Source: Methylobacterium terrae
GTDB lineage: Bacteria; Pseudomonadota; Alphaproteobacteria; Rhizobiales; Beijerinckiaceae
Assembly (NCBI RefSeq): GCF_003173755.1
Contig: NZ_CP029553.1
Location: 6,080,001-6,144,000, forward strand
Direction: 5' to 3'
DNA: 64,000 nt
Positions 25,701 through 35,080 of the stretch are shown here, one piece after another. Below the pieces are notes generated by a model. It saw nothing but the letters and a program-made list of their open reading frames with translations. It was not told where the DNA came from and searched no databases. Positions within the stretch are counted from its first letter, which is position 1. Each line of letters begins with the position of its first letter. The translations under genes were made by a program, and so were the position numbers.

Positions 25701-27644
25701 ATGGACGAGACCTCCGGCACGCCCTCGATCGACGAGCCGGGTCTCCCCGGGTTCAGCGCAGCCCCGGCCAAGCCGGCTCCCGCCTACCGGGTCCTGGCGC
25801 GCAAGTACCGGCCGAAGGATTTCGACGACCTGATCGGCCAGGGCGCCATGGTGCGCACCCTGGCGAACGCCTTCGAGGCCGGCCGCATCCCGCAGGCCTG
25901 GATGCTCACCGGCGTGCGCGGGGTCGGCAAGACCACCACCGCCCGCATCCTCGCACGCGGCCTCAACTACGCGCTCCCCGACGATCCGAATGCCGGGCCG
26001 ACGATCCGGCTGCCCCGGCTCGGCCTGCACTGCGCCGCCATCATGGAATCCCGGCACATCGACGTGCTGGAGATGGACGCCGCCTCGCATACCGGCATCG
26101 ACGACGTCCGCCAGATCATCGACGGCATCCGCTACTCCCCGGTCTCGGCGCGCTATAAGGTCTACATCGTCGACGAGGTCCACATGCTGTCCGAGAAGGC
26201 GTTCAACGCCTTCCTGAAGACGCTGGAGGAGCCGCCGCCGCACGCGAAGTTCGTCTTCGCCACCACCGAGATCCGCAAGGTTCCGGTCACCATCCTGTCG
26301 CGCTGCCAGCGCTTCGACCTGCGCCGGGTCGAGGCCGGCGCGCTGATCGCGCACCTGCAGAAGATCTGCGACGCCGAGGGCGTCTCGGCCGAGGCCGAGG
26401 CGCTCGCCGCCATCGCGCGGGCCGCCGAGGGCTCGGTGCGCGATTCGCTCTCGCTCCTCGACCAGGCGATCGCCCACGGCGCCGGCCACGTCACCGCCGA
26501 GACGGTGCGCGACATGCTCGGGCTGGCCGACCGCGCCCGGGTCGTCGACCTGTTCGAGGCGGCGATGCGCGGCGACGTGCCGGCGACCTTCGCGGAGCTG
26601 CGGGCCCAGCACGAGGCCGGGGCCGATCCGGCGGTGGTGCTCTCCGACCTCGCCGAGTTCACCCACCTCGTCACGCGGCTGAAGCTCGCGCCGGACTCGG
26701 CCCGCTCCGACACCTCGCTCAGCGAGGTCGAGCGGGTGCGCGGCGGCGAATTCGCCGACCGGCTCTCGGTCCGCGCCCTGTCTCGCGCCTGGCAGATCCT
26801 GCTCAAGGCGATTCCCGAGGTGCAGGCGGCGTCCCGCCCGCTCGCCGCGGCCGAGATGGCGCTGGTGCGCCTGATCTACGCCGCCGACCTGCCGACCCCC
26901 GACGAGGCCCTGCGCCAGATCAGGGACGGCGGCAGCCTCGCCCTGCCGGCCCGAGCACCGGCGGCGGCTCCTGCGGGTGCGCCCGCGATGCAGGCCGCGC
27001 CGTCCGTCGCCCCGGCGATGCAGGCGGCGGCCCCCGCGCCCGTCACCGCCCTGCGTGCCACGGGCGCCGCGGCGCCGGCCCTGGCGCGCAGCCTGCCCGA
27101 AGCGCCTCCGGTCGAGGCCCCGCCCCGTCCCGCGCCGCCCCCGGCGATGCCCCGCCCGACGCTGGTCCAGTCCGCGCCCCCCGCCCGGGCCGAGGCCCGG
27201 CCCGCTTCCGGCCCGCGCCTGCGCCGCTTCGAGGACGTCGTGGCGCTCGCCGACGAGCGCCGCGACATCGGCCTCAAGATGGCGCTGGAGCGCGACGTCC
27301 ACCTGGTGCGGTTCGAGGACGGCCGCATCGAGTTCCGCCTCGCCGAGGGCGGGCGGGCCACGCTCGGCACCGATCTCGCCCGCGCCCTCGAGGCCTGGAC
27401 CGGCCGGCGCTGGGTGGTGGCGCTGTCGCAGGAGGACGGCGAGGCGACGCTCGACGCCCGCGCCAAGGCCGCGGTCCAGAGCCGCCACCAGGGCGCGGCG
27501 AGCCACCCGCTGGTCCAGGCGGTGCTCAAGAACTTCCCGGGCGCCCAGATCGTCGACGTGCGCGACAAGGCGCCGGACCCGGCACCGGGCGATCTCCCGC
27601 CGCCGGAGGCGGACGACCCGGACCTGGAGCCGGAAGGCCCGTAG
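25701..27644 (+). CDS. dnaX: DNA polymerase III subunit gamma/tau
   Basis: A 647-residue clamp-loader ATPase. YRVLARKYRPKDFDDLIGQ opens the AAA+ module; Walker A is GVRGVGKTT and Walker B is VYIVDEVHMLS, followed by KTLEEPPPHAKFVFATTE and the arginine finger in LSRCQRFD. The zinc module has kept only one cysteine (LHCAAIMESRH); I recall similar loss in other Hyphomicrobiales. Residues about 415-510 are a Pro/Ala-rich linker before a conserved C-terminal tau domain. No obvious slippery run for a programmed gamma frameshift was seen. It is followed by ybaB and recR. Confidence 0.95.
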   Translation: MDETSGTPSIDEPGLPGFSAAPAKPAPAYRVLARKYRPKDFDDLIGQGAMVRTLANAFEAGRIPQAWMLTGVRGVGKTTTARILARGLNYALPDDPNAGPTIRLPRLGLHCAAIMESRHIDVLEMDAASHTGIDDVRQIIDGIRYSPVSARYKVYIVDEVHMLSEKAFNAFLKTLEEPPPHAKFVFATTEIRKVPVTILSRCQRFDLRRVEAGALIAHLQKICDAEGVSAEAEALAAIARAAEGSVRDSLSLLDQAIAHGAGHVTAETVRDMLGLADRARVVDLFEAAMRGDVPATFAELRAQHEAGADPAVVLSDLAEFTHLVTRLKLAPDSARSDTSLSEVERVRGGEFADRLSVRALSRAWQILLKAIPEVQAASRPLAAAEMALVRLIYAADLPTPDEALRQIRDGGSLALPARAPAAAPAGAPAMQAAPSVAPAMQAAAPAPVTALRATGAAAPALARSLPEAPPVEAPPRPAPPPAMPRPTLVQSAPPARAEARPASGPRLRRFEDVVALADERRDIGLKMALERDVHLVRFEDGRIEFRLAEGGRATLGTDLARALEAWTGRRWVVALSQEDGEATLDARAKAAVQSRHQGAASHPLVQAVLKNFPGAQIVDVRDKAPDPAPGDLPPPEADDPDLEPEGP

Positions 27645-27708
27645 CCGTCGCGCCGCCGGCGCCCCACATCTGTTCGACGAAACTCTCTCACACCGCGAGG
27701 ACGCCGCC

Positions 27709-28029
27709 ATGGACATCATGGGACTGATGAAGCAGGCCCAGGCCATGCAGCAGAAGATGGCCGACCTTCAGTCCGAGCTCGACGGCGTCCAGGTCACGGG
27801 CGCCTCGGGCGGCGGTTCCGTCTCGGTGACGATGACCGCGAAGGGCGACGTGAAGGCCCTCACCCTCGATCCCTCGCTGCTGGTGCCGGACGAGAAGGAG
27901 ATCCTCGAGGACCTCATCGTCGCGGCGCTCACCGACGCCAAGGCCAAGGCCGAGCGCGCCGCGCAGGAGCGGATGCAGGAGCTGACCAAGGGCCTGCCGC
28001 TGCCGCCCGGCATGAAGCTGCCGTTCTAG
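27709..28029 (+). CDS. YbaB/EbfC-family nucleoid-associated protein
   Basis: A 106-residue DNA-binding dimer former. MKQAQAMQQKMADLQSEL, VTMTAKGDVKALTLDPSLL and EDLIVAALTDAKAKAE are the family hallmarks. It lies between dnaX and recR, the usual bacterial order, which fits a role tied to replication and recombination. The start at 27709 follows GCGAGGA. Confidence 0.93.
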   Translation: MDIMGLMKQAQAMQQKMADLQSELDGVQVTGASGGGSVSVTMTAKGDVKALTLDPSLLVPDEKEILEDLIVAALTDAKAKAERAAQERMQELTKGLPLPPGMKLPF

Positions 28030-28077
28030 CTTTCTGCTAGTCGACCCGGAGTTTCGCACGCCGGATCGTGCGCATTC

Positions 28078-28284
28078 TCCTCTCTCCGCGGGTGGGGAGA
28101 GGGCTGTGTCCCCGTCCAGGGGACGCAGCAAGGCGACAGCCGAGGGTGAGGGGGAGGCGCCGAATGATGCACTTCCGGAAACACCCCCTCACCCTCGCTC
28201 CGGCTTCGCCTGCGCTAGCCATGTCCCCTGAACGGTGGTGGGATCTTCGATCCCCAGGCCCTCTCCCCGCCCGCGGGGAGAGGG
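28078..28284. repeat. Composite palindromic repeat, copy B
   Basis: It has the same architecture as the element at 24154: end hairpins CTCTCC...GGGGAGAGG and CTCTCCCCGCCCGCGGGGAGAG enclosing GAGGGTGAGGGGG and CACCCCCTCACCCTCGCTCC with TCCGGCTTCGCC. It separates ybaB from recR, fills most of their 310-bp gap, and ends about 55 bp before the recR start. A shared transcript would therefore contain strong hairpins. Confidence 0.8.
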
Positions 28285-28339
28285 GAAGGTCCGTGCCTCC
28301 GCGTCCTGCGTACCGCACACCACGAAGGTCCCAAACCCC

Positions 28340-28945
28340 ATGCCCCAGGCCGTCGCGGGTCCGGAGATCGAGCGGCTGATCCAGCTCCTGGCCCGCATGC
28401 CCGGCCTCGGGCCGCGCTCGGCCCGCCGGGCCGCCCTCCAGCTCATCAAGAAGCGCGAGACGCTGCTGGCGCCGCTCGCCGACGCCATGCGGGTCGCCGC
28501 CGACCGGATCGTGGTCTGCCACGAATGCGGCAACGTCGACACGCAGGATCCCTGCACGATCTGCCGCGACCAGAGCCGCGACCCCTCGATGCTGGTGGTG
28601 GTCGAGGACGTGTCGGACCTCTGGGCGCTGGAGCGCTCCGGCGCCGTGACGGCGCGCTACCACGTGCTCGGCGGCGTGCTCTCGGCCCTCGACGGGGTGC
28701 GGCCGGAGAACCTGAACCTCGGCCGCCTGGTCGAGCGGGTGAGCGCCCCCGAGATGCGCGAGGTGATCCTGGCGCTCAACGCCACCGTCGACGGCCAGAC
28801 CACCGCCCACTACGTCACCGAACTCCTCACCCACCTGCCGATCAAGGTGACGCGGCTGGCCCACGGCGTGCCGGTCGGCGGCGAGCTCGACTACCTCGAC
28901 GAGGGCACGCTCTCGGCGGCGATCCGGCAGCGCACCGCGTTCTAG
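28340..28945 (+). CDS. recR: Recombination mediator protein RecR
   Basis: A 201-residue protein of the RecFOR pathway, which helps load RecA on gapped DNA. A helix-hairpin-helix ([19 protein letters not shown]), a four-cysteine zinc finger (CHECG and CTIC) and a Toprim domain ([17 protein letters not shown]) are in the usual order, with the Walker-like [17 protein letters not shown] segment. The start follows AAGGT. Confidence 0.95.
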   Translation: MPQAVAGPEIERLIQLLARMPGLGPRSARRAALQLIKKRETLLAPLADAMRVAADRIVVCHECGNVDTQDPCTICRDQSRDPSMLVVVEDVSDLWALERSGAVTARYHVLGGVLSALDGVRPENLNLGRLVERVSAPEMREVILALNATVDGQTTAHYVTELLTHLPIKVTRLAHGVPVGGELDYLDEGTLSAAIRQRTAF

Positions 28946-29051
28946 CGGCGCTGCACCAACGGGTTTGACCCGGGGAGCGCGAAACCTTATCTCCCGGACA
29001 CTTGCGGGCGTCGCAGCGGCGCCCGGTTCCCCGACCCTTGCTGGCGCCCGA

Positions 29052-29567
29052 ATGAGCATCCGTCCCCTCGTCATCCTGCCGGACGCGCGCCTGCGCGAGA
29101 TCTCGGCGCCGGTCGGCACGATCACCGGCGACGTGCGGAAGCTCGCGGCCGACATGCTCGAGACGATGTACGACGCCCCCGGCGTCGGCCTCGCCGGCAT
29201 CCAGATCGGCGAGCCGGTGCGCATCGTCACCATCGACACCTCGAAGGAGAAGGAGGAGCGCCGTCCCCTCGTGCTCCTCGACCCCGAGATCGTCTGGACC
29301 TCGGAGGAGACCCGGCCCTACGAGGAGGGCTGCCTGTCGATCCCCGAATACTACGCCGAGGTGATCCGGCCCGACCGGGTGCGGGTGCGCTTCCGCACCC
29401 TCGACGGCGAGACCGTGGAGCAGGAGGCCGACGGCCTGCTCGCCACCTGCCTCCAGCACGAGATCGACCACCTCAACGGCGTGCTGTTCATCGACCACCT
29501 GTCGAAGCTCAAGCGCGACCGGGTGATGAAGAAGTTCGCCAAGGCGGCCAAGCGCGAAGCCGCGTAA
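29052..29567 (+). CDS. def: Peptide deformylase
   Basis: A 171-residue metalloenzyme that removes the formyl group from new proteins. All three motifs are visible: [10 protein letters not shown] (motif 1, with AGIQ where most have AAxQ), EGCLSIP (metal Cys) and QHEIDHLNG (two metal His and catalytic Glu). It is followed after one base by fmt, the enzyme that adds the formyl group, so the pair is co-expressed. Confidence 0.96.
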   Translation: MSIRPLVILPDARLREISAPVGTITGDVRKLAADMLETMYDAPGVGLAGIQIGEPVRIVTIDTSKEKEERRPLVLLDPEIVWTSEETRPYEEGCLSIPEYYAEVIRPDRVRVRFRTLDGETVEQEADGLLATCLQHEIDHLNGVLFIDHLSKLKRDRVMKKFAKAAKREAA

Positions 29568-29568
29568 G

Positions 29569-30501
29569 ATGCCGCTCAGGGTCGTGTTCATGGGCACCCC
29601 GGATTTCGCGGTGCCGACGCTGGCCGAGATCGTCGGCGGCGGCCACGAGGTCGTGGCGGTCTATACCCGCGCGCCGGCGCCCGCCGGACGCGGCATGGCC
29701 CTGCGGCCCTCGCCGGTCCAGGCGCTGGCGGAGAAGTTCGGGCTCCCCGTCCTGACGCCGACGACGCTCCGCACGCAAGAAGCCGCCGAGGCGTTTCGCG
29801 CCCACGAGGCCGACGTGGCGGTGGTGGTCGCCTACGGCATGATCCTGCCGCCCGCGATCCTCGACGCGCCTTCCCTCGGCTGCCTCAACCTGCACGCCTC
29901 CCTGCTGCCGCGCTGGCGCGGCGCGGCGCCGATCCAGCGCGCCGTGATGGCGGGCGACGAGGAGACCGGCGTCGCGGTGATGCGGATGGAGCCGGGCCTC
30001 GATACCGGCCCGGTCGGCATGGTCGAGCGGGTGGGCATCACCCCCGACATGAGCGCCGGCGAGCTGCACGACCGGCTGATGCCGCTCGGCGCCGACCTGA
30101 TGGCCCGGGCGCTCGGCGCGCTGGAGCGCGGCAACCTGCAGTTCCGGGCGCAAGGCTCCGAGGGCGTCGCCTACGCCCACAAGATCACCAACGAGGAGGC
30201 GCGGCTCGACTGGTCGGAAGGCGCCGAGACCCTCCACGACCAGGTGCGCGGCCTGTCGCCGTTCCCGGGCGCCTACCTGATGGCCGATCTCGGCCGCGGG
30301 CCGGAGCGGGTGAAGGTGCTGCGCGCCCGCCTCGCGGAAGGAACGGGCGAGCCCGGCACGCTGCTGGACGAGGCCGGCACGGTCGCCTGCGGCGAGGGCG
30401 CCCTGCGCCTCGTCACCGTCCAGCCCGCCGGCAAGGGCGCGATGCCGTTCGAGGATTTCGCCCGCGGCCGCCGGCTCGCGCCGGGCGCCCGCCTCGCCTG
30501 A
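29569..30501 (+). CDS. fmt: Methionyl-tRNA formyltransferase
   Basis: A 310-residue enzyme that formylates initiator Met-tRNA using 10-formyltetrahydrofolate. [13 protein letters not shown] opens the Rossmann domain and [20 protein letters not shown] carries the catalytic Asn-His. [13 protein letters not shown] marks the junction to the C-terminal tRNA-binding OB domain. Its stop shares a base with the truA start (TGATG). Confidence 0.96.
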   Translation: MPLRVVFMGTPDFAVPTLAEIVGGGHEVVAVYTRAPAPAGRGMALRPSPVQALAEKFGLPVLTPTTLRTQEAAEAFRAHEADVAVVVAYGMILPPAILDAPSLGCLNLHASLLPRWRGAAPIQRAVMAGDEETGVAVMRMEPGLDTGPVGMVERVGITPDMSAGELHDRLMPLGADLMARALGALERGNLQFRAQGSEGVAYAHKITNEEARLDWSEGAETLHDQVRGLSPFPGAYLMADLGRGPERVKVLRARLAEGTGEPGTLLDEAGTVACGEGALRLVTVQPAGKGAMPFEDFARGRRLAPGARLA

Positions 30502-31253
30502 TGCCCCGCTACAAGCTCGTCGTCGAGTATGACGGCACCGCCTTCGCGGGCTGGCAGCGCCAGGCCGCCGACCGCTCGGTGCAGCAGGCGCTGGAGGAGG
30601 CGATCGCCCGCTTCGTCGGCGGGCCGGTGCGGGTCTACTGCGCCGGGCGCACCGACGCGGGCGTGCACGCGACGCACCAGGTCGTCCATCTCGACCTCGA
30701 CAAGCCGTGGCGCACCGACACCGTGCGCGACGCCGCCAACGCCCATCTCCGCCCGGAGCCGGTCGCGGTGATCTCGGCCGCCGAAGCGAGCCCGGATTTC
30801 GACGCCCGCCACTCGGCGATCAAGCGCCATTACCGCTACCGCATCCTCAACCGCCGCGCACCCACGGCGCTCACCCGCGGCTTCGTCTGGCACGTGCCCT
30901 GGGCGCTCGATGCCGCCCTCATGCAGGAGGCGGCGCAGCTGATGCTCGGGCGGCACGACTTCTCGGCCTTCCGGGCGGCGGAGTGCCAGGCCAACAGCCC
31001 GGTCCGCACCCTCGACCGACTCGACGTCTCGCGCGACGGCGAAGAGATCGTCGTCGTCACCGCGGCGCGCTCGTTCCTGCACCATCAGGTCCGCGGCATG
31101 GTCGGTACCCTGATGCTCGCCGGCGGCGGCCGGCTGACGCCGCAGGGCGTGCGCGACGTGCTCGACTCCCGCGACCGCACCCGCTGCGGGCCGCTGGCCC
31201 CCTCGGGCGGGCTGACGCTGATCGGGGTGGATTATCCGGCGGAGTTCGGCTGA
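30501..31253 (+). CDS. truA: tRNA pseudouridine(38-40) synthase TruA
   Basis: A 250-residue enzyme that isomerises uridines 38-40 in the anticodon arm. VEYDGTAFAGWQRQ opens the protein and the catalytic Asp is in CAGRTDAGVHA. HYRYRIL and FLHHQVRGMVGTL are also conserved. It ends the def-fmt-truA operon. The C-terminal DYPAEFG ending is standard. Confidence 0.96.
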   Translation: MPRYKLVVEYDGTAFAGWQRQAADRSVQQALEEAIARFVGGPVRVYCAGRTDAGVHATHQVVHLDLDKPWRTDTVRDAANAHLRPEPVAVISAAEASPDFDARHSAIKRHYRYRILNRRAPTALTRGFVWHVPWALDAALMQEAAQLMLGRHDFSAFRAAECQANSPVRTLDRLDVSRDGEEIVVVTAARSFLHHQVRGMVGTLMLAGGGRLTPQGVRDVLDSRDRTRCGPLAPSGGLTLIGVDYPAEFG

Positions 31254-31329
31254 CGCTGCGTCATCGAGACGGTTGGCCGATTCGAGCGTTTCTGGCATCG
31301 TGAGCATCGCCGCAGCCGAGCCGCCGACA

Positions 31330-31854
31330 ATGACCGCCGTCGCCTTCGACACTTACGCCATGGTCCGCCGGCTCAAGGCGTCCGGTCTCTCGGAGGATCA
31401 AGCCGAGGCGATCACGGGAGCGCTGAAGGACGGGCGCGACTCGGATCTGGCTTCGCTGGCAACCAAGGCGGACCTGCGCGAGAGCGAGGTCGCGCTGCGG
31501 GCGGATCTGCGGGAGGTCGAGACCTCGCTGAAGTCGGATCTGCGAGGGACCGAGACCTCGCTGAAGTCGGATCTGCGGGAGGTCGAGACCTCGCTGAGGT
31601 CGGATCTGCGAGAGACCGAGGCCTCGCTGAAGTTGGATCTGCGAGAGACCGAGATTCGCCTGGAAGCGAAAATCGTCGATCTCTCCCAGAAAGTAGCGGA
31701 CCTGTCCCATCGGACGGATCTCGGTCTGGCGGCGGGCCGAGCCGATATGAGACTTCTCGAGCAGCGGATGATCGTGAAGCTCGGCACGTTGGCCGCGGCG
31801 GGAGTCGGCATTCTGATCGCGGCCATCCGCTACTTGCCGCATGCCGGGCCTTGA
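31330..31854 (+). CDS. Coiled-coil protein of the DUF1640/CCDC90 type
   Basis: A 174-residue protein: a short N-terminal domain (AFDTYAMVRRLKASGLSEDQAEAI), a long coiled coil, and one C-terminal transmembrane helix (LAAAGVGILIAAIRYL). This matches bacterial relatives of the mitochondrial calcium-uniporter regulator family, whose bacterial function is unknown. The coil contains at least five near-identical 11-residue units (ETSLKSDLRxx). A longer form from 31273 is possible. It is convergent with the membrane protein at 31878. Confidence 0.75.
   Translation: MTAVAFDTYAMVRRLKASGLSEDQAEAITGALKDGRDSDLASLATKADLRESEVALRADLREVETSLKSDLRGTETSLKSDLREVETSLRSDLRETEASLKLDLRETEIRLEAKIVDLSQKVADLSHRTDLGLAAGRADMRLLEQRMIVKLGTLAAAGVGILIAAIRYLPHAGP
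31486..31683 (+). repeat. 33-bp tandem repeat coding for an 11-residue coil unit
   Basis: Six units of 33 bp encode EVALRADLREV, ETSLKSDLRGT, ETSLKSDLREV, ETSLRSDLRET, EASLKLDLRET and EIRLEAKIVDL. The middle four (31519-31650) are nearly identical as DNA, which implies recent duplication. An 11-residue period is a hendecad, giving a nearly straight coiled coil. Confidence 0.85.
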
Positions 31855-31877
31855 GCGCCGATGTCGCGAAGGCTCAG

Positions 31878-32447
31878 TCAAACCAGCGCGTGCGCCCCAC
31901 CGGCCATGCCGATGATGAGCCCGAAGCAGGCGAGCGTCACGAGCGCCGCAGCGGGCCCCGGCAGGCCGAGGATCGCCCGGGCGGCGCGGCCGTGCAGCCA
32001 CAGCATCACCACCAGGAAGGCGGCGGCCTCGATCGCCGCGAGGCCCGGCGTGGCGAGGCCGAGGAGGAGCAGGCAGCCGGGCAGCGTCAGCGCCACGAGG
32101 CCCGCCGCCAGGAGCCAGTTGGTCACGACCACGAAGGGCACGTAGGCCCGGGTCCGGTCGAGGCGGCGCAGGATCGCGATCATCGCCAGCGGCACGGGCA
32201 GGAACGCCGCCGCGAGCCCGGCCAGCACCGCCGCGGTGACGTGGTCGAGCTGGAACGGTGCCGCACCGGCCCCGCGCTCCAGGGTGAGCGCCACCGTGAC
32301 CGCCGGCGCCGTCAGCCACACCGCCCCGAAGGAGCGCCAGAAGCCCCGCTCGCTCACGTCGAAATGGCGCAGCGCATCCGGCCGGCGCCCGATCAGGCCG
32401 GCAGCGCCGCGCAGGGAGCGGGTCACCTCGTCGGCGCTCACGAACAT
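31878..32447 (-). CDS. Integral membrane protein of unknown function
   Basis: A 189-residue protein with about five hydrophobic segments (near residues 40-58, 70-92, 102-132, 136-152 and 165-187) after a soluble N-terminus MFVSADEVTRSLRGAAGLIG. I do not recognise a family. It starts 53 bp after dapE on the same strand and is probably co-transcribed with it. Confidence 0.7.
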   Translation of the reverse strand: MFVSADEVTRSLRGAAGLIGRRPDALRHFDVSERGFWRSFGAVWLTAPAVTVALTLERGAGAAPFQLDHVTAAVLAGLAAAFLPVPLAMIAILRRLDRTRAYVPFVVVTNWLLAAGLVALTLPGCLLLLGLATPGLAAIEAAAFLVVMLWLHGRAARAILGLPGPAAALVTLACFGLIIGMAGGAHALV

Positions 32448-32500
32448 CGGCGGCCTCCCGGGAAACGAGGCCGCCAGATTCAACTTTCGTCTAATGCCGG

Positions 32501-33703
32501 TCAAGCCCGACGGTGAGTCGCGGGCGCGTCGGGAAAATACGCGTCCAGCACCCGCCCGTAGATCGCCGCCAGCCGGTCGAGATCGGCCAAAGCCACCCGC
32601 TCGTCGACCTGGTGCATCGTCCGGCCGACGAGGCCGAACTCGATCACCGGGCAGGCATCCTTGATGAAGCGGGCATCCGAGGTGCCGCCGGTGGTCGAGA
32701 GGGCGGGACGGCGGCCGGTCTCGGCCTCGATCGCATCCGCCACCTGCTCCACGAAGGCGTCGGGCGCGGTCAGGAAGGCGACGGAGTTGGTCGGGCGCAC
32801 GTCGAGGCTGTAGCGCACCGTGTTGCCGGCGGCCGCGGCGAGGCGGCGTTCCAGCTCGGCGGCCAGGGTCCCGGGCGTCCAGAGGTCGTTGAAGCGGATG
32901 TTGAAGGTCGCCCGCGCCTCGGCCGGGATCACGTTGGTCGCCGGATTGCCGACATCCATCGTGGTGAATTCGAGGTTCGAGGCGTCGAAATGCGCCGTGC
33001 CGGCATCGAGCGGTTCGGCGAGGAGCCCTTGGGCGAGGCGCAGGAGGCCGGGGATCGGGTTCTCGGCCCGGTGCGGATAGGCGACGTGGCCCTGCACGCC
33101 GTGCACGGTCAGGTTCGCCGTGAGCGAGCCGCGCCGGCCGATCTTGATCATCTCGCCGAGGGTATCGGGGTTGGTCGGCTCGCCGAGCAGGCAGTGGCTG
33201 AACCGCTCGCCGCGGGCCCGTGCCCAGTCGAGGAGCTTGACGGTGCCGTTCACCGCCGGTCCCTCCTCGTCGCCGGTGATCAGGAACGCGATGGCGCCCC
33301 CGAAATCGGGCCCGCGCCGCTCCAGGAAGGCCAGCACCGCCGCGAGCATGCAGGCGATGCCGCCCTTCATGTCGACGGCGCCGCGCCCGAACAGCTCGTC
33401 CCCCTCGACCGCCCCGCCGAACGGGTCGTGGCGCCAAGCCGCCGCGTCGCCCGGCGGCACCACGTCGGTGTGTCCGGCAAAGAGCAGGCAGGGCCCCTCG
33501 CCGATGCGGGCATAGAGGTTCTCGACGTCCGGCGTGCCCGCGTCCGAGAAGACCGGCCGCTCCACCGCGAAGCCGGCTCGGGCCAGGATCCCCGCCAGGT
33601 AGGCGAGCGCCCCGCCCTCGCTCGGCGTCACGGACGGGCAGCGGATCAGCCCCTGGGCCAGAGACAGCGGCGTAGGGGACGGGGGGGAGTGCAGGTCGGT
33701 CAC
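32501..33703 (-). CDS. dapE: Succinyl-diaminopimelate desuccinylase
   Basis: A 400-residue zinc hydrolase that releases L,L-diaminopimelate from its N-succinyl form, for lysine and cell-wall synthesis. [47 protein letters not shown] and the late [14 protein letters not shown] give the full set of zinc and catalytic residues. [11 protein letters not shown] is the DapE-specific substrate loop. It starts at GTG 33703. It is convergent with truA and divergent from moeB. Confidence 0.95.
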   Translation of the reverse strand: MTDLHSPPSPTPLSLAQGLIRCPSVTPSEGGALAYLAGILARAGFAVERPVFSDAGTPDVENLYARIGEGPCLLFAGHTDVVPPGDAAAWRHDPFGGAVEGDELFGRGAVDMKGGIACMLAAVLAFLERRGPDFGGAIAFLITGDEEGPAVNGTVKLLDWARARGERFSHCLLGEPTNPDTLGEMIKIGRRGSLTANLTVHGVQGHVAYPHRAENPIPGLLRLAQGLLAEPLDAGTAHFDASNLEFTTMDVGNPATNVIPAEARATFNIRFNDLWTPGTLAAELERRLAAAAGNTVRYSLDVRPTNSVAFLTAPDAFVEQVADAIEAETGRRPALSTTGGTSDARFIKDACPVIEFGLVGRTMHQVDERVALADLDRLAAIYGRVLDAYFPDAPATHRRA

Positions 33704-33837
33704 GGGTCAGCCGGAGGTTCGAGCAGGGGTTCGAAGGACATGTCGGTCGCCGCGAGGCGTAGCGCCGAACGGCGCGGATGAGAACCGCCGCCGTCGAGGC
33801 CCTTTCCCGGGGCGTGCGTCTCGCCTACCTGTGCCGG

Positions 33838-34617
33838 ATGACCGCGCTCAGCCCCGACGAGATCGAACGCTACGCCCGCCACATCGTGCTGCGGGAGGTC
33901 GGCGGCCCAGGTCAGGTCCGCCTCAAGGCGGCGCGGGTGCTGGTGATCGGGGCCGGCGGCCTCGGCGCTCCGCTGATCCAGTACCTGGCGGCGGCCGGGA
34001 TCGGCACGATCGGCATCGTCGACGACGACACCGTCTCGCTCTCGAACCTGCAGCGCCAGGTGATCCACGGCACCCCCGATCTCGGCCGGCCGAAGGTCGA
34101 GAGCGCGGCGGACGCCGTGGCCCGGCTCAACCCGAACGTCCGGATCGAGGCCCACGCCACCCGGCTCACCCCCGAGAACGCCGAAGGGCTGATCGCACCC
34201 TACGATCTCGTCGCCGACGGCTCGGACAATTTCTCCACCCGCTACGCCGTCTCGGATGCCTGCTACCGCGCCCGCCGGCCCCTGGTGACCGCGGCGCTCG
34301 GCCAGTTCGACGGCTCGCTCACCACGATCCGCGCCCACGAGACCGGGCCGGACGGCCGGCCGAACCCGACCTATCGCTGCCTGTTCCCGAGCCCGCCGCC
34401 CGCCGGCTCGGTGCTCCCTTGCGCCGAGGCCGGGGTGCTCGGGGCGCTCGCCGGCCTGATGGGCTCGCTGATGGCGCTGGAGGTCATCCGCGCCGTCGCC
34501 GGTTTCGGCGAGCCCCTGGTCGGCCGCCTTCTGATGGTCGATGCCCGCGGCTTGCGCTTCGAGACCCTGTCCTACGCCTGGGACCCGGGCAACCCGCTGA
34601 GCGGGACGGAGGCCTGA
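33838..34617 (+). CDS. moeB: Molybdopterin-synthase adenylyltransferase (MoeB/ThiF family)
   Basis: A 259-residue E1-like enzyme that adenylates the C-terminus of a ubiquitin-like sulfur carrier, MoaD or ThiS. RYARHIVLREVGGPGQ, the nucleotide loop VLVIGAGGLGAPLIQYLA, DNFSTRYAVSDAC and the catalytic cysteine in LPCAEAGVLG are all present. It is a short form without the C-terminal rhodanese domain. The start at 33838 was chosen at the family motif. It would serve molybdenum enzymes such as MsrP in this genome, or thiamine synthesis. Confidence 0.88.
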   Translation: MTALSPDEIERYARHIVLREVGGPGQVRLKAARVLVIGAGGLGAPLIQYLAAAGIGTIGIVDDDTVSLSNLQRQVIHGTPDLGRPKVESAADAVARLNPNVRIEAHATRLTPENAEGLIAPYDLVADGSDNFSTRYAVSDACYRARRPLVTAALGQFDGSLTTIRAHETGPDGRPNPTYRCLFPSPPPAGSVLPCAEAGVLGALAGLMGSLMALEVIRAVAGFGEPLVGRLLMVDARGLRFETLSYAWDPGNPLSGTEA

Positions 34618-34651
34618 GCGCCCGCGGGCGGAATGGAAGGACGTTGGTTCG

Positions 34652-35068
34652 ATGCGCACAGGTCTCGTCGCCGTCGCGATGCTCGCGTCCATTCCGGCCC
34701 TCGCAGGCCCGGGGGTCGAGCGGTGGTCGGCCCTGAGCAGGACCGCCATGGCGATCACGGGCGACATCGCGCTGTCGCCCGCGCGCCTTGTCGCGGCGGG
34801 CCGGACCTTTCCCCTCTCCGTCTCGGCCGACGCCCCGGCCTTCGGCACCCCGTCCGGTCCGGTGCCGGCGCGCATCCTGAAGGTGACGAAGCCGGCCGAC
34901 CCCAGGCTCCTCCACGGCAACACCCTGTGCGGGAAGCCGGTGCGCTGGCTCGTCGCCTATCGCAGGGATGCCGGCCGGTCGCTGACCCTCGCCGCGTTCA
35001 GCGGCGAGGCGTTCCCGGCCGGCGAGTCCGGTCCGGACCTCTGCGGGACGTTCTCCTACTTCCGGTGA
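34652..35068 (+). CDS. Small secreted protein of unknown function
   Basis: A 138-residue protein with a signal peptide (MRTGLVAVAMLASIPALA) and two cysteines (NTLCGKPVRW and DLCGTFSYF) that could form a disulfide in the periplasm. GGAAGGA lies before the start and the gene is 34 bp after moeB. I do not recognise the family. It ends 12 bp from the convergent chemoreceptor stop. Confidence 0.72.
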   Translation: MRTGLVAVAMLASIPALAGPGVERWSALSRTAMAITGDIALSPARLVAAGRTFPLSVSADAPAFGTPSGPVPARILKVTKPADPRLLHGNTLCGKPVRWLVAYRRDAGRSLTLAAFSGEAFPAGESGPDLCGTFSYFR

Positions 35069-35080
35069 GCCTCCCGCGCG

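Noticed and set aside
25980..26060. Loss of the DnaX zinc-finger cysteines as a novel feature
   Set aside because: Only one Cys remains, but I recall the same loss in other Hyphomicrobiales, so it is noted in the gene entry and not as a finding.
25701..27644. Programmed frameshift site in dnaX
   Set aside because: No A-rich slippery heptamer with a following stem was seen; the GC-rich linker region gives no clear candidate.
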